Positions 6,694 to 14,461 of a DNA stretch of 39,410 nucleotides are shown in pieces. Position 1 is the stretch's first letter. Each line of letters starts with the position of its first letter. Source of the DNA: Microcoleus asticus IPMA8 (lineage in GTDB: Bacteria; Cyanobacteriota; Cyanobacteriia; Cyanobacteriales; Microcoleaceae); NCBI RefSeq assembly GCF_013179805.1, contig NZ_SRRZ01000068.1, positions 1 through 39,410 on the forward strand. Reading direction: 5' to 3'. Made by a program: the position numbers and the translations under genes. Below the pieces are notes generated by a model. That model was given only the letters and a program-made list of their open reading frames with translations. It did not search any database and was not told the DNA's origin.

Positions 6694-7689
6694 ATGGGAA
6701 ATTTACGTTTTAGATCTTCAGCACATCAATACAGATGGATTGCCTTAGGCAGTTTTGCTGTAATTATGGGTATTTCAGGCGCCCTGGCCTACCGCCTCGC
6801 CCCGCTCCCCGGATTCATGGCTCAAGGCACTCTCACTTCTAATAATCCGCCAGTCAAATTTTCGAGCACGGGCACGACAATTCTCAAACAGGGAGAGCAA
6901 CTCACCCCGGAGGTTCTGCTGGCAGATAATGTTGTCAAAGCAGTGGCAGATGCAGTTAAGCTGTCGCCCCAGCAAGTTCGACAAAATGCTAGTGTCAAGA
7001 TTTCTAAGCCGGAACAACCCCTAGAGATTGTTGTGGGCTATCGCTCGCTCGATCGGGAGCAAGCAATCCAAACGGCGGATATGTTGATGAAGGGCATGGT
7101 TGAAAAAAGCCGCCTGATTAACAGATATCGGTGGCAATCAGTCAATCAGTCGCTCAACCAACGCTTGGCACAAGTCACTCAAGACCTGAAACAAGCTCAG
7201 CAAAAACTCGACCAATACGAAAGAGAGCGCGCTCGCCTGTTGCAGCAAATGAAGCTGCAGCAAGACTTTTACAACAAAACTCAGCTTGCAATGGCGGATA
7301 CGCAAGCGTCGGAAAAAGAAATGGTCAGCAGTTTCGCCGCCGCTACAGTGCCGCAAATTGTGGCGACGCCCACGAGCGATCCGACAGTGCCTCTGATTTT
7401 GGGAATTGGCTTGCTGTTGGCGATTTTGGTCAGCCGGGGTTTGATTCCTTCGGTTGCCGATTGGAAGTACAAAGCAGCTTTTCAGCGAGAAGAGAGCGAA
7501 AGGCTCCAAAGTGCTTTGTACCGACTGATCAAAGAAGGCCGCGGCGAAATCACTCTGGTGCGGTTTGCGATGGAAACGCGGCTGTCGCCGGATGTGGCTC
7601 AGCGTTTTTTGAACCAACAAGCTGAAGTCTTTAATGCCAATTGCGAAATTAAAGACGACGGCAGCATCTTGTATCACTTCCACATTTAA
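6694..7689 (+). CDS. Wzz-like membrane protein with coiled coil and C-terminal wing-like domain
   Basis: A 331-residue protein from ATG 6694. An in-frame TTG at 6643 would add 17 residues that look non-coding, so ATG is preferred. There is a membrane helix near residues 14-33 (IALGSFAVIMGISGALAYRL), an extracytoplasmic region with an ion-channel-like chain-length-regulator pattern (LTPEVLLADNVVKAVADAV and VGYRSLDREQAIQTADMLM), and a long heptad coiled coil (QSLNQRLAQVTQDLKQAQQK and on). A second membrane helix follows (VPLILGIGLLLAILVSRGLI), then a cytoplasmic tail of about 85 residues (RLIKEGRGEITLVRFAMETR) that may be a winged-helix fold. The helix-coil-helix plan resembles polysaccharide co-polymerases, which set chain length. 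No tyrosine kinase is fused. A strong terminator follows at 7725. Confidence 0.65.
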   Translation: MGNLRFRSSAHQYRWIALGSFAVIMGISGALAYRLAPLPGFMAQGTLTSNNPPVKFSSTGTTILKQGEQLTPEVLLADNVVKAVADAVKLSPQQVRQNASVKISKPEQPLEIVVGYRSLDREQAIQTADMLMKGMVEKSRLINRYRWQSVNQSLNQRLAQVTQDLKQAQQKLDQYERERARLLQQMKLQQDFYNKTQLAMADTQASEKEMVSSFAAATVPQIVATPTSDPTVPLILGIGLLLAILVSRGLIPSVADWKYKAAFQREESERLQSALYRLIKEGRGEITLVRFAMETRLSPDVAQRFLNQQAEVFNANCEIKDDGSILYHFHI

Positions 7690-7724
7690 AGGGCTGCGGG
7701 CGATCGCGCTCCACAGAAGACTTT

Positions 7725-7764
7725 AGCCGATCGGGCCATCACTGCTCGATCGGCTTGTTTTTTT
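7725..7764 (+). terminator. Terminator after the Wzz-like gene
   Basis: AGCCGATCG (7725-7733) pairs exactly with CGATCGGCT (7747-7755) around a 13-base loop, followed by TGTTTTTTT (7756-7764). Confidence 0.92.
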
Positions 7765-8354
7765 GTTAATAGGACTTATATCTAGTTCGGTCGATCGACC
7801 ATCCCGGTCTCAGTCGGCGCGGGTTTACTGAATCTATAACTTATACTACTACTACAGATTTTGGTGAACCCGCCGACCCGAGCTGGCGTTGCGGTGATTG
7901 TACCGGACATGATATTACGATCGTCAACATGGTTTCTGAGCTTGTAGGGTGCATTAGGGTTCAAAATTGCTCGATCGACAAAGGTGTTGACGACCCTAGA
8001 TCACCCGAAGATTCTGCCAGTTGCGTCCAAGACTGTCTAAAAAATCAAGACTGTCTAAAAAATATTTTATTTTTGTGTTGCTCTCGCTTAAATATATGTG
8101 TAATTATAAAGAATCAGTAAATTTACGGTTGTTTTTTACCTACGTTAGCGGATCGATCGCTAAGTTGTGGTTAAATATCTCTTAGGAGGTGTCTCACCTC
8201 CGTATAAATGCTTTAGTCTAGATCCATTACTTGTTGAGGGAAGTTATGTAGTTTCACATCAGAAACTTCATGAGGCAAGAGGCTGAAATCACACTCCCCT
8301 ACAGAAATCCTACGTTTTCATTTTGAACTTTTGTAATCACCTAGAGGCAAAACC
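7765..8354. other. Non-coding stretch with small structures
   Basis: 590 bases without a convincing gene. It contains an imperfect inverted repeat around gtcggcgcgggtt and aacccgccgac (about 7814-7885), a perfect 18-bp tandem duplication (8028-8063), and a 7-bp hairpin ggaggtg/cacctcc with a 3-base loop (8185-8201). It also contains agtttc/gaaact (about 8248-8265). The short open frames here lack ribosome sites and family resemblance. Confidence 0.6.
8028..8063 (+). repeat. 18-bp perfect tandem duplication
   Basis: The unit caagactgtctaaaaaat occurs at 8028-8045 and again at 8046-8063 with no change, which suggests a recent slippage duplication. Confidence 0.9.
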
Positions 8355-8438
8355 ATGATTTTTGGAATAATTTCTTCTTTTTTCGTAGCTTACTTTTTGC
8401 TAATGTCGGTTGCTAATTACGGCGACACTGGAATGTAG
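8355..8438 (+). CDS. Possible small single-helix membrane protein (27 aa)
   Basis: ATG at 8355 follows AGAGG (8343-8347) at a good 7-base distance. The product begins MIFGIISSFFVAYFLLMSVA and ends NYGDTGM before TAG. Residues 2-20 would form one membrane helix. Size and style recall the tiny subunits of photosynthetic complexes, but it matches none that I know (PetL, PetN, PetM, PsaM, PsbT and PsbX do not fit). It could be a chance frame. Confidence 0.35.
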   Translation: MIFGIISSFFVAYFLLMSVANYGDTGM

Positions 8439-8558
8439 ACCTGTTAAGGCACTCATAGACGGAGACAGAAGGCAGCAGGCAAAAAAAAGCAGTTTGAAAA
8501 CTTCGATTAAGTCTCAGCTTGGGTCGTATCTGTCGTGCTTGCTCTGGCAGGAAAATGG

Positions 8559-9158
8559 ATGGATGAAGGAGTCGTTAAGTACCGCTGTGACTGGGAAGAG
8601 GCAGACCCTGTAGCTGCCCGGAACATAGCAGATTTGATGGACTGGCGCGATCGGCTCCACTCTTGGGGATTAATTGGCGTCTACGAAAATGGCATAGGGT
8701 TTGGGAACGTCAGCGTCAGGCTCGGCAATTCTTGCCAATTCGTGATTTCGGGAACCCAGACTGCACACTTGAGGACTCTGGGACCAGAATCCTACTGCAC
8801 AGTTACCGAATTTAACTTAGAACAAAATTTCCTCGGCTGCCGGGGTCCCGTACCAGCTTCGTCGGAGTCTCTGACTCACGGGGCCCTGTACCTTCAGAGA
8901 GAGGCTGTGGGCGGCATAATTCATGTCCACAACCCTCAACTATGGCAGCAACTGCTGTTTAAGATTCCTACTTCTAGAAAAGAAATACCTTACGGCACTC
9001 CCCAGATGGCGTTAGAAATGTCTAGACTTTTTGAGGAGGAGAATTTGGCGGAGCGCAAAATTCTGGCGATGGCCGGTCACGAGGACGGAATTATCTGTTT
9101 TGGCAGCACCTTGGACGAAGCTGGCAAAGTGCTTTCTGCTGCGATAGGTTCGACTTGA
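8559..9158 (+). CDS. Class II aldolase/adducin-family protein
   Basis: About 199 residues from ATG 8559, which has AGGA 6 bases upstream; a GTG at 8535 would add 8 residues. The family uses zinc to cleave or epimerise sugar phosphates, or to dehydrate methylthioribulose phosphate. Visible motifs are WGLIGVYENGIGFGNVSVR (substrate loop with GN-S-R), FVISGTQT, the metal-binding IIHVHNPQLW (H-x-H) and a later AGHEDGIICFG supplying the third histidine. The exact substrate is not readable; related proteins include FucA, RhaD, AraD and MtnB. No sugar-catabolism genes are nearby. About 260 bases follow before the next gene, containing a GAAACCTGGTTT motif (about 9189). Confidence 0.85.
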   Translation: MDEGVVKYRCDWEEADPVAARNIADLMDWRDRLHSWGLIGVYENGIGFGNVSVRLGNSCQFVISGTQTAHLRTLGPESYCTVTEFNLEQNFLGCRGPVPASSESLTHGALYLQREAVGGIIHVHNPQLWQQLLFKIPTSRKEIPYGTPQMALEMSRLFEEENLAERKILAMAGHEDGIICFGSTLDEAGKVLSAAIGST

Positions 9159-9424
9159 GATCTTGCACTTTGCTCATAAAAAGCTCAGAAACCTGGTTTA
9201 TTGACAAAAAACCAAGGATTTGAGGTGGGTCTGTGGCAAGAAACTAAAGTGATGACGTGGGTGCCTGATGTGAGTTAAACTGAGCTTTACCCTTGACCTC
9301 TAGCCGATCGAGCGAGCGATCTAGCCTCACGGGTTCCAAACTTTTAAACTGCCTCTTGCCTCTGCGGTAAGGGAAAGATATTTTTAAAGAGAAACAAACT
9401 ATATAGCAAAAGCTGAGAGTCATC

Positions 9425-9979
9425 GTGAATCAAACTAAACTTGTAAGCTCAAAAGAACTGCAATCAGAGGTATCTCGTCTCACCGAAGAGCTGCAAATGC
9501 GCGACCAATTGGTGCAGCAGTTGTCTCAAGAACTTTTCAGGCTGGTGAAGGGAAATTCGAGTTTTGTGCCGGCGCCGGAAGTTTCCGATCGCCACCAAGC
9601 TCAAATGCAGGCTATGCGGGAACAACTGCAAGCTGTTGAAGAACAGGTGAGTTTTTATCAGGAACAAATCGCGGAGCGGGATGCTGAGGTTTACCAACTG
9701 CGGCAGTCGGTGCAGGAATTGACGGATCGCTCTCGGATGTTAGAACAGGTGGTTCAGGAATTGCCGGGGGTTTACCGCCAGAAGTTTGCCGAACGGATCG
9801 AGCCAATTAAGGAAAAATTGGATCAACTGCAAAAGGAAAACCGCCAGTTGCACACTGAGTTGCAAAGCGTAACTTACCGTCTCGCTGTGCGGAGCCGCAA
9901 GGCTAAGGGCCTGGATCTTCCGAGCGTGGATGCTGAGGACGATCGGGGCATTCAAATGCCGAGCTTTGGCAATGTCTAA
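9425..9979 (+). CDS. Cyanobacterial coiled-coil protein
   Basis: 184 residues starting with GTG. Almost the whole protein is heptad-rich: residues about 10-45 (SKELQSEVSRLTEELQMRDQ) and about 58-155, with a short break around FVPAPEVSDRH. It ends in a flexible tail. There is no membrane segment or signal, so it is probably cytosolic and self-assembling, a scaffold or structural protein. I do not recognise a named family. The stop overlaps the start of the next gene by 8 bases, so the two are translated together and may form one complex. Confidence 0.75.
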   Translation: MNQTKLVSSKELQSEVSRLTEELQMRDQLVQQLSQELFRLVKGNSSFVPAPEVSDRHQAQMQAMREQLQAVEEQVSFYQEQIAERDAEVYQLRQSVQELTDRSRMLEQVVQELPGVYRQKFAERIEPIKEKLDQLQKENRQLHTELQSVTYRLAVRSRKAKGLDLPSVDAEDDRGIQMPSFGNV

Positions 9980-10622
9980 GGTTTTGATTGTGGCGGATGC
10001 CCACAAAGACCCGGCGGAAGCTCTGTTGCGGACGATCGCTCAATCTAGTCATTTAACGGAAGTCAATATCTGTGGGGTTTCGGAACTCAATTCTGGCGCG
10101 ATCGCTCCGGGCGGGGCGATCGTTTGTCCTTTGACGCTGGATCTGCCGTCCCATCTGGTTTTTCCGGGTCGGGACCTGTTTCGATTTTGTGGCAATATTT
10201 GGGCGGCGCGCGATCGAGTGTCCCAGGAGTTGCAAGTACCCGTCGGCGATGGCAATTTTTGGCTGCCTGTGGTGTTGACGCCAAAGGGCCCACTGTATGC
10301 TGAGGCGATCGGTGCGGAAGCTGACAAGCAGTCTGGCGAGTTGAGTTACTCTCAACCGGTGCATTTGTCGGATCTTTGGCGGCAGGAACTTTATGAGTTG
10401 GCTTACCGCTTGCTGAATCTTTTAAATGCGCCACCGGCGACTTATTTGATGCAGTTCGGGTTCGTAGGGGAAAGGATTTGTTTCGATCGACTTTGGCCTT
10501 TTCCGGCTGCACCTGCGATCGCTTCTGTCGGCGTTCAAGTACCGGATTTATTTGTCTGTCATTGGTATTGCTTGACAAATAAGCCTATCTATGATATACA
10601 AATTTGCTCTGCGGTTATTTGA
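9972..10622 (+). CDS. Conserved cyanobacterial protein of unknown function
   Basis: 216 residues from ATG 9972; an upstream in-frame start at 9930 would overlap the previous gene much further and is less likely. It begins MSKVLIVADAHKDPAEALLR, like a Rossmann-type strand and loop. It has a hydrophobic middle (SGAIAPGGAIVCPLTLDLP) and a C-terminal part FGFVGERICFDRLWPFPAAP that weakly recalls ATP-grasp-like segments. That resemblance is not strong enough to name an activity. No membrane helix is evident. It overlaps and is coupled to the coiled-coil gene, which suggests a shared role. Confidence 0.7.
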   Translation: MSKVLIVADAHKDPAEALLRTIAQSSHLTEVNICGVSELNSGAIAPGGAIVCPLTLDLPSHLVFPGRDLFRFCGNIWAARDRVSQELQVPVGDGNFWLPVVLTPKGPLYAEAIGAEADKQSGELSYSQPVHLSDLWRQELYELAYRLLNLLNAPPATYLMQFGFVGERICFDRLWPFPAAPAIASVGVQVPDLFVCHWYCLTNKPIYDIQICSAVI

Positions 10623-10673
10623 AGTCTATGGGAAAGTTGAGATTTGAGATTTGATCTTGGGAGATCATTTTAA

Positions 10674-11018
10674 TCAAGCAACTAGAGACGGAGTTTCAGC
10701 GGAGATAACTTGGTCGAAACTGTCGAAGATTTCAAAGAGTTGGTCGAGTTGAGTAATTTCAAATATTAGCCGGACTGTTGCTGAGAGGTTGCAGATGACG
10801 AAGCGACATCCCCGGTGGCGGGCGGCGTTGAGTCCGCCGACTAAGGCGCAGATCCCGGAACTGTCGATGAAATCTACGTCGGCCATGTCAATTACCCAAA
10901 GTTTATGGCGATCGGGCGCAATTTCTGCTAGCTGTTGCTGGAGGAGGCTGCCTGCTTGGGAGTCGAGGCAGTTTTGAGGCTGGAGGACGATGGGTTGGTT
11001 GAAGTTGGGAAATTCCAT
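10674..11018 (-). CDS. STAS-domain anti-sigma-factor antagonist-like protein
   Basis: 114 residues making a single STAS domain, as in SpoIIAA. The motif VIDMADVDFIDSSGICALVG carries the conserved DSSG (residues 52-55), whose serine is normally phosphorylated by a partner kinase to control binding to an anti-sigma factor or other target. CRFVICNLSATVRLIFEITQ follows, as in the family. No kinase or phosphatase of the SpoIIAB/PP2C type is adjacent, so partners must be elsewhere. It is convergent with the preceding gene and divergent from dedA. Confidence 0.9.
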   Translation of the reverse strand: MEFPNFNQPIVLQPQNCLDSQAGSLLQQQLAEIAPDRHKLWVIDMADVDFIDSSGICALVGGLNAARHRGCRFVICNLSATVRLIFEITQLDQLFEIFDSFDQVISAETPSLVA

Positions 11019-11366
11019 AGCAGTTATCCTAGGATTGTAAAGTATGAATAAGTGAGTTCAGTTGCTGATTCTGTTGAAAGAATCAGGGGATTTCAGCTAA
11101 GGTTGGAGGAAGGGCGATCGCCCTTGTGGGAATCGGTGGGGATAGCCGTTGCGATAAATTTAGCAGGAAACTGGCTAGCGATCGCGCGGAAGGCAACCGC
11201 ATCAATTCTATATTAATTTATTATGCCTGGAAGGCTAATTGTTAGGTTAGCGAGCGATCGCGAGTTTAGTGTGTTCTTCATCACAGCGAAAGATTGCACT
11301 ATTGCCTGAATCGAGCCAATATATAAATGTATTGAGCTTTGCAAAAGTTTACGAAGGCAGTATCGA
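11019..11366. other. Intergenic region rich in HIP1 palindromes
   Basis: 348 bases between STAS and dedA without a gene. It has three GCGATCGC sites (about 11115, 11179, 11257). The first is centred in a 16-bp perfect palindrome, aagggcgatcgccctt (11110-11125). HIP1 is the hyper-abundant octamer of many cyanobacterial genomes. No clear promoter was identified for either flanking gene. Confidence 0.7.
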
Positions 11367-11990
11367 ATGTCTTTTGAGTTTTTATCGTTAGAGACTATTC
11401 AGCAGTTGGCGCGCGATTACGGCTACTGGGCAGTATTTCTGGGAATTCTGCTGGAAAATTTGGGAGTTCCTCTTCCAGGGGAGACAATTACGATTGCTGG
11501 CGGTTTTTTAGCTGGCAGCGGGGAACTGAATTACTGGTATGTACTCGGCAGTGCGATCGCGGGTGCGACTGTGGGCGGCAACCTTGGTTATGCGATCGGC
11601 AGGTACGGCGGCTGGCCGCTGCTGCTGAATCTGGGAAAATTTTTCCGCTTTCGGGAAGAACAACTGTTTGACTTAAAAGAACAGTTTAGCCAAAATGCAG
11701 CTAAAGCTGTATTTTTGGGCCGTTTCATTGCACTGCTGCGAATTTTTGCTAGCCCCCTAGCGGGTATTGCAGAAATGCCTTTTTGGAAATTTTCGCTGTT
11801 CAACATTCTGGGTGCTGCCAGTTGGGCATCTGTAATGGTAAGTTTATCCTACTTCTTGGGACAAGTTGTGTCTTTGGAGAAGTTGGTAGCTTGGGCGGCT
11901 CAATTTGCGGTATTTGCTTTGCTGTTAGCAGTTGCTTGGATTGCAATTCCTATTTGGTTGGAGTCGCGGAATTTGGACAAGACTAAGTAA
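11367..11990 (+). CDS. DedA/VTT-family membrane protein
   Basis: 207 residues of the DedA (SNARE-associated, VTT) family of inner-membrane proteins, linked to phospholipid scrambling or undecaprenyl-phosphate recycling. It shows YWAVFLGILLENLGVPLPGE (the family's E-N-x-G-x-P-x-P-G-E), a GGNLGYAIGRYGG motif, then FLGRFIALLRIFASPLAGIA with the conserved F-x-G-R-F and P-x-A-G, and several membrane helices including the last (AQFAVFALLLAVAWIAIPIW). Length is normal. The start is ATG 11367. A MITE-like inverted repeat begins 10 bases after its stop. Confidence 0.93.
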   Translation: MSFEFLSLETIQQLARDYGYWAVFLGILLENLGVPLPGETITIAGGFLAGSGELNYWYVLGSAIAGATVGGNLGYAIGRYGGWPLLLNLGKFFRFREEQLFDLKEQFSQNAAKAVFLGRFIALLRIFASPLAGIAEMPFWKFSLFNILGAASWASVMVSLSYFLGQVVSLEKLVAWAAQFAVFALLLAVAWIAIPIWLESRNLDKTK

Positions 11991-11999
11991 GATTGGTGG

Positions 12000-12092
12000 T
12001 TAGACTTTTTGCAAGACTTCTGAAATTTCTGTTTTTAACTGCAGATAAACGCAAAGGAACGCAGATATTATCTATTTTTGCAAAAAGTCTAA
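12000..12092. repeat. MITE-like inverted repeat after dedA
   Basis: Perfect 15-bp terminal inverted repeats, ttagactttttgcaa (12000-12014) and ttgcaaaaagtctaa (12078-12092), flank 63 bases. The interior includes ctgcagataaacgcaaagga, a phrase I recall as recurrent in cyanobacterial intergenic DNA. No protein is encoded. It may be a non-autonomous element and may also act as a transcript-end hairpin for dedA. Confidence 0.8.
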
Positions 12093-12122
12093 TCATTGTC
12101 GCTCGCCTATTAATAATTCAGG

Positions 12123-12206
12123 ACTTCTGTCTTCAAAATAATCAAGTTTGTAGCGATAACTTCTGTTCTCAAAATAATCAAGTTTGTAGTGAGAACTTCT
12201 GTCCTG
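12123..12206 (+). repeat. 36-bp tandem repeat, 2.3 copies
   Basis: Units at 12123-12158 and 12159-12194 begin acttctgt and share ctcaaaataatcaagtttg-type cores. A truncated third starts at 12195. The units differ at a few positions. The open frame running through it (11993-12211) is an artefact of the repeat. Confidence 0.85.
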
Positions 12207-12297
12207 GATAAGGAAACTATTAGTCAATAAAGACTAAACCCCTTACTACCAAGCAGTTTTATTAGTAATTAACATAACATCATATAAAGTAGAAGTC

Positions 12298-12474
12298 TTA
12301 TCTCCCACAACTGAGGCGTTTGACATCTGATAAATCTTTCCCTTGCTTTTCTGGCTCGTGCTTAAGTTTCTCCAATTTTACTAAGAGTAATTGTTGCTCC
12401 CATCGATTTTTGATTTCAGCAAATAATTGCTGCGCTTGTGCAGTCACAATAACTCGATCTTCTACAGGCTCCAT
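12298..12474 (-). CDS. Small unrecognised protein (58 aa)
   Basis: A complete frame of 58 residues starting MEPVEDRVIVTAQAQQLFAE, then IKNRWEQQLLLVKLEKLKHE, ending PEKQGKDLSDVKRLSCGR. It is Lys/Glu/Gln-rich and predicted helical, with no signal or membrane part. It starts 43 bases after the remains of a Phd/YefM antitoxin on the same strand, where a toxin would normally sit, but its sequence does not look like a RelE or Doc toxin. Ribosome site weak. It may be a real small protein of a decayed module or a chance frame. Confidence 0.4.
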   Translation of the reverse strand: MEPVEDRVIVTAQAQQLFAEIKNRWEQQLLLVKLEKLKHEPEKQGKDLSDVKRLSCGR

Positions 12475-12516
12475 TTTTTAGTGTTCTCAAAGTTTAAAAT
12501 CGGCTTTTAACTGTTG

Positions 12517-12750
12517 TCAGTCTATTATTTTTCCCCTATGGACTTGTTGAATGCCGCATTGCAATTGAATCATAAATTTGCGACCGTAGAGAATATATAT
12601 AGTTTCTCAGAGAGATTCAAATTGTTTAAAACTGAGCACAATGATTGCTGGTTTTCCATCCTTAGCGATCATAGCTGGCTCTGCTGCTAAGTCATCGCGC
12701 TACTTTGGCAGTTGTTGTTGCGCTTCTGTAATTGTCAGGTATTTTGGTAT
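12517..12750 (-). pseudogene. Remnant of a Phd/YefM-family antitoxin
   Basis: The minus strand reads KYLTITEAQQQLPK, stop, then RDDLAAEPAMIAKDGKPAII, VLSFKQFESL, stop, ETIYILYGRK, in one frame through to TGA at 12519-12517. ITEAQQQLPK, the DGKPAIIVLSFKQFESL block and the following helix are the Phd/YefM antitoxin pattern. Two in-frame stops (TAG after LPK and TGA after FESL) and a lost start codon (ATA where Met is expected) kill it. No matching toxin gene is left downstream. Confidence 0.75.
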
Positions 12751-12830
12751 ATTTCCAGGAGTTGAATTTTATACTTATTATAGCATGGTTAATTCAACAC
12801 AATATCTGCGCTAGCAATTCATTTAGCAAA

Positions 12831-12853
12831 TAAGGTGCGCAATGCGCACCTTA
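12831..12853. repeat. GGTGCGCA hairpin, copy 1
   Basis: A palindrome with 11-bp perfect arms (TAAGGTGCGCA and TGCGCACCTTA) around a single base. It lies 95 bases beyond the stop of argG (minus strand), so it could end or protect that transcript, though no T-run follows. A near-identical hairpin is at 21292-21318. Confidence 0.88.
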
Positions 12854-12947
12854 CTCTTAGTCCGCGCACCATCCGGACTTTGTTTGTGTAGCCTCGAATT
12901 CGATTCGGCGGGTTAATATCGGCTTTCTAATCCGATTGTAATTAACA

Positions 12948-14150
12948 CTAACCCCTATTTTTCTCCGACCAAATGCGGGTTGGTAGTCCCCAAACATAGA
13001 CAAATCCTTCGGCGGCTTTGTGGTCGAATTCGTCCTCTGCGCCGTAAGTTGCTAAGTCGAAACTGTACAGGGAATTTTCGGATTTGCGGCCGACAATTGT
13101 GGCATTTCCTTTGAATAGTTTGAGGCGCACGGTTCCAGTTACTCGCTTTTGCGTGTCCTGAATAAATGCGTCTAAAGCTGTTTTTAAAGGGTTGTACCAA
13201 AGACCGTTGTAAATCATTTGGCTGTAGGTTTCTTCGATGCCTCGCTTGTATCGCGTTACATCTGCTGTCAGGGTCAAACTTTCTAAGTCCCGGTGCGCGT
13301 GCATTAACACTAAAATCGCCGGTGTTTCGTAAATTTCCCGCGATTTAATTCCGACTAGGCGGTTTTCAATCATGTCGATGCGCCCGACTCCGTGATTTCC
13401 AACTATTTCGTTGAGTTGGGAAATTAAGGCGACTGGTGATAAATCTTTGCCGTTCAAACTGACAGGATTGCCGCACTCGAAACCGATTTCAATATATTCG
13501 GGTGTGTCGGGAGTTTGCTCGATCGCCTTTGTCATCAAATAGACTTCTTCCGGCGGTTCCGCCCAAGGATCTTCGAGGATTCCGGCTTCAATTGCCATTC
13601 CCAACAAGTTGCGATCGATACTGTAAGGCGAAGACTTCTTCACCGGCGACGGAATGCCGCATTTCTCGCCGTATGCGATCGTTTCCTCGCGGCTCATTTT
13701 CCACTCCCGCGCCGGTGCTAAGATTTTAATCTTGGGATTGAGCGCGCCGATCGACACATCGAACCGCACTTGATCGTTTCCCTTACCCGTACACCCGTGG
13801 GCGATCGCATCTGCACCGTATTTTTCCGCAGCTTCTACTAACAATTTAGCAATTAGCGGGCGAGCCAGCGCCGTAGAAAGGGGATAGCGATTTTCGTAAA
13901 GTGCGTTAGCTTGAATTGCTGGAAACGCATAGTTTTTGACAAATTCCTCGGTAGCGTCGATCACCAGCGATTCCGAAGCACCGGATGCCAAAGCTTTTTT
14001 GCGGATCGGTTCTAATTCGTCTCCCTGTCCCAAATCCGCGGCCAGAGTAATTACCTCTTCCACACCCCACTCGTTTTTGAGGTAAGGAATGCAGACGGAG
14101 GTATCGACTCCGCCCGAATATGCTAGCACAACTTTTTTAGCGCGACTCAT
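12948..14150 (-). CDS. argG: Argininosuccinate synthase
   Basis: A 400-residue enzyme that joins citrulline and aspartate using ATP to make argininosuccinate, the penultimate step of arginine synthesis. It begins MSRAKKVVLAYSGGVDTSVC with the PP-loop SGGVDTS. It then shows AHGCTGKGNDQVRFDVS, the signature REWKMSREETIAYGEKCGIP, SPYSIDRNLLG and GRIDMIENRLVGIKSREIYE. Length is standard. The start ATG at 14150 is unambiguous. A 115-bp inverted-repeat element (14179-14293) sits immediately upstream and must contain or displace the promoter. In cyanobacteria this enzyme also completes the ornithine-ammonia cycle with AgrE, which is encoded 5 kb to the right. Confidence 0.98.
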   Translation of the reverse strand: MSRAKKVVLAYSGGVDTSVCIPYLKNEWGVEEVITLAADLGQGDELEPIRKKALASGASESLVIDATEEFVKNYAFPAIQANALYENRYPLSTALARPLIAKLLVEAAEKYGADAIAHGCTGKGNDQVRFDVSIGALNPKIKILAPAREWKMSREETIAYGEKCGIPSPVKKSSPYSIDRNLLGMAIEAGILEDPWAEPPEEVYLMTKAIEQTPDTPEYIEIGFECGNPVSLNGKDLSPVALISQLNEIVGNHGVGRIDMIENRLVGIKSREIYETPAILVLMHAHRDLESLTLTADVTRYKRGIEETYSQMIYNGLWYNPLKTALDAFIQDTQKRVTGTVRLKLFKGNATIVGRKSENSLYSFDLATYGAEDEFDHKAAEGFVYVWGLPTRIWSEKNRG

Positions 14151-14178
14151 TGCTATTTACATCCTGAATTTAACTGAC

Positions 14179-14293
14179 ATCTTGCACCATTTACTATAAT
14201 CCCGCTCCGGGGCGGGCAAGATGCCCAACCCACAAGAAAATTTAATTTGTGTGGAACTGGCCCGAAAGCCTGTTTCTGAGAATGGTGCAAGAT
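14179..14293. repeat. MITE-like element upstream of argG
   Basis: 13-bp perfect terminal inverted repeats, atcttgcaccatt (14179-14191) and aatggtgcaagat (14281-14293), bound 115 bases. Inside are a GC-rich hairpin (cccgctccggggcggg) and a GGCCCGAAAGCCTG stretch. It fills much of the 311-base gap between argG and the divergent glycosyltransferase. A promoter for argG would have to lie in it or beyond it. Confidence 0.8.
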
Positions 14294-14461
14294 ATCCGAT
14301 TTAACCGACTTTTCATTATGCACCTAATTGAGATCGATTCTTGTCAGAAATAGTACAGATTTATATATTATTTTTTTGCTAAACTTTGCTATTTTGCGGG
14401 GGAGTTGCTGCGGAAAATCTGTTACCGTGGGATACGGTAACTGTGGCAATGGGGAAAAGGC

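Noticed and set aside
7138..7683. 181-codon minus-strand frame
   Set aside because: It is antisense to the Wzz-like gene and lacks domain features.
8160..8340. Yfr1-like small RNA
   Set aside because: A CACACTCCCCTACA stretch and hairpins are present, but the conserved ACTCCTCACAC motif of Yfr1 is not, and no terminator with a T-run follows.
10087..10578. 163-codon minus-strand frame
   Set aside because: It is antisense to the cyanobacterial unknown gene and overlaps it almost fully; composition is Arg/Ser/Pro-rich.
12123..12206. Possible CRISPR array
   Set aside because: The units are adjacent with no variable spacers and only two and a fraction copies exist.
11993..12211. 72-codon frame after dedA
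   Set aside because: It is built from the MITE-like element and 36-bp tandem repeats (repeated NNQVCS words).
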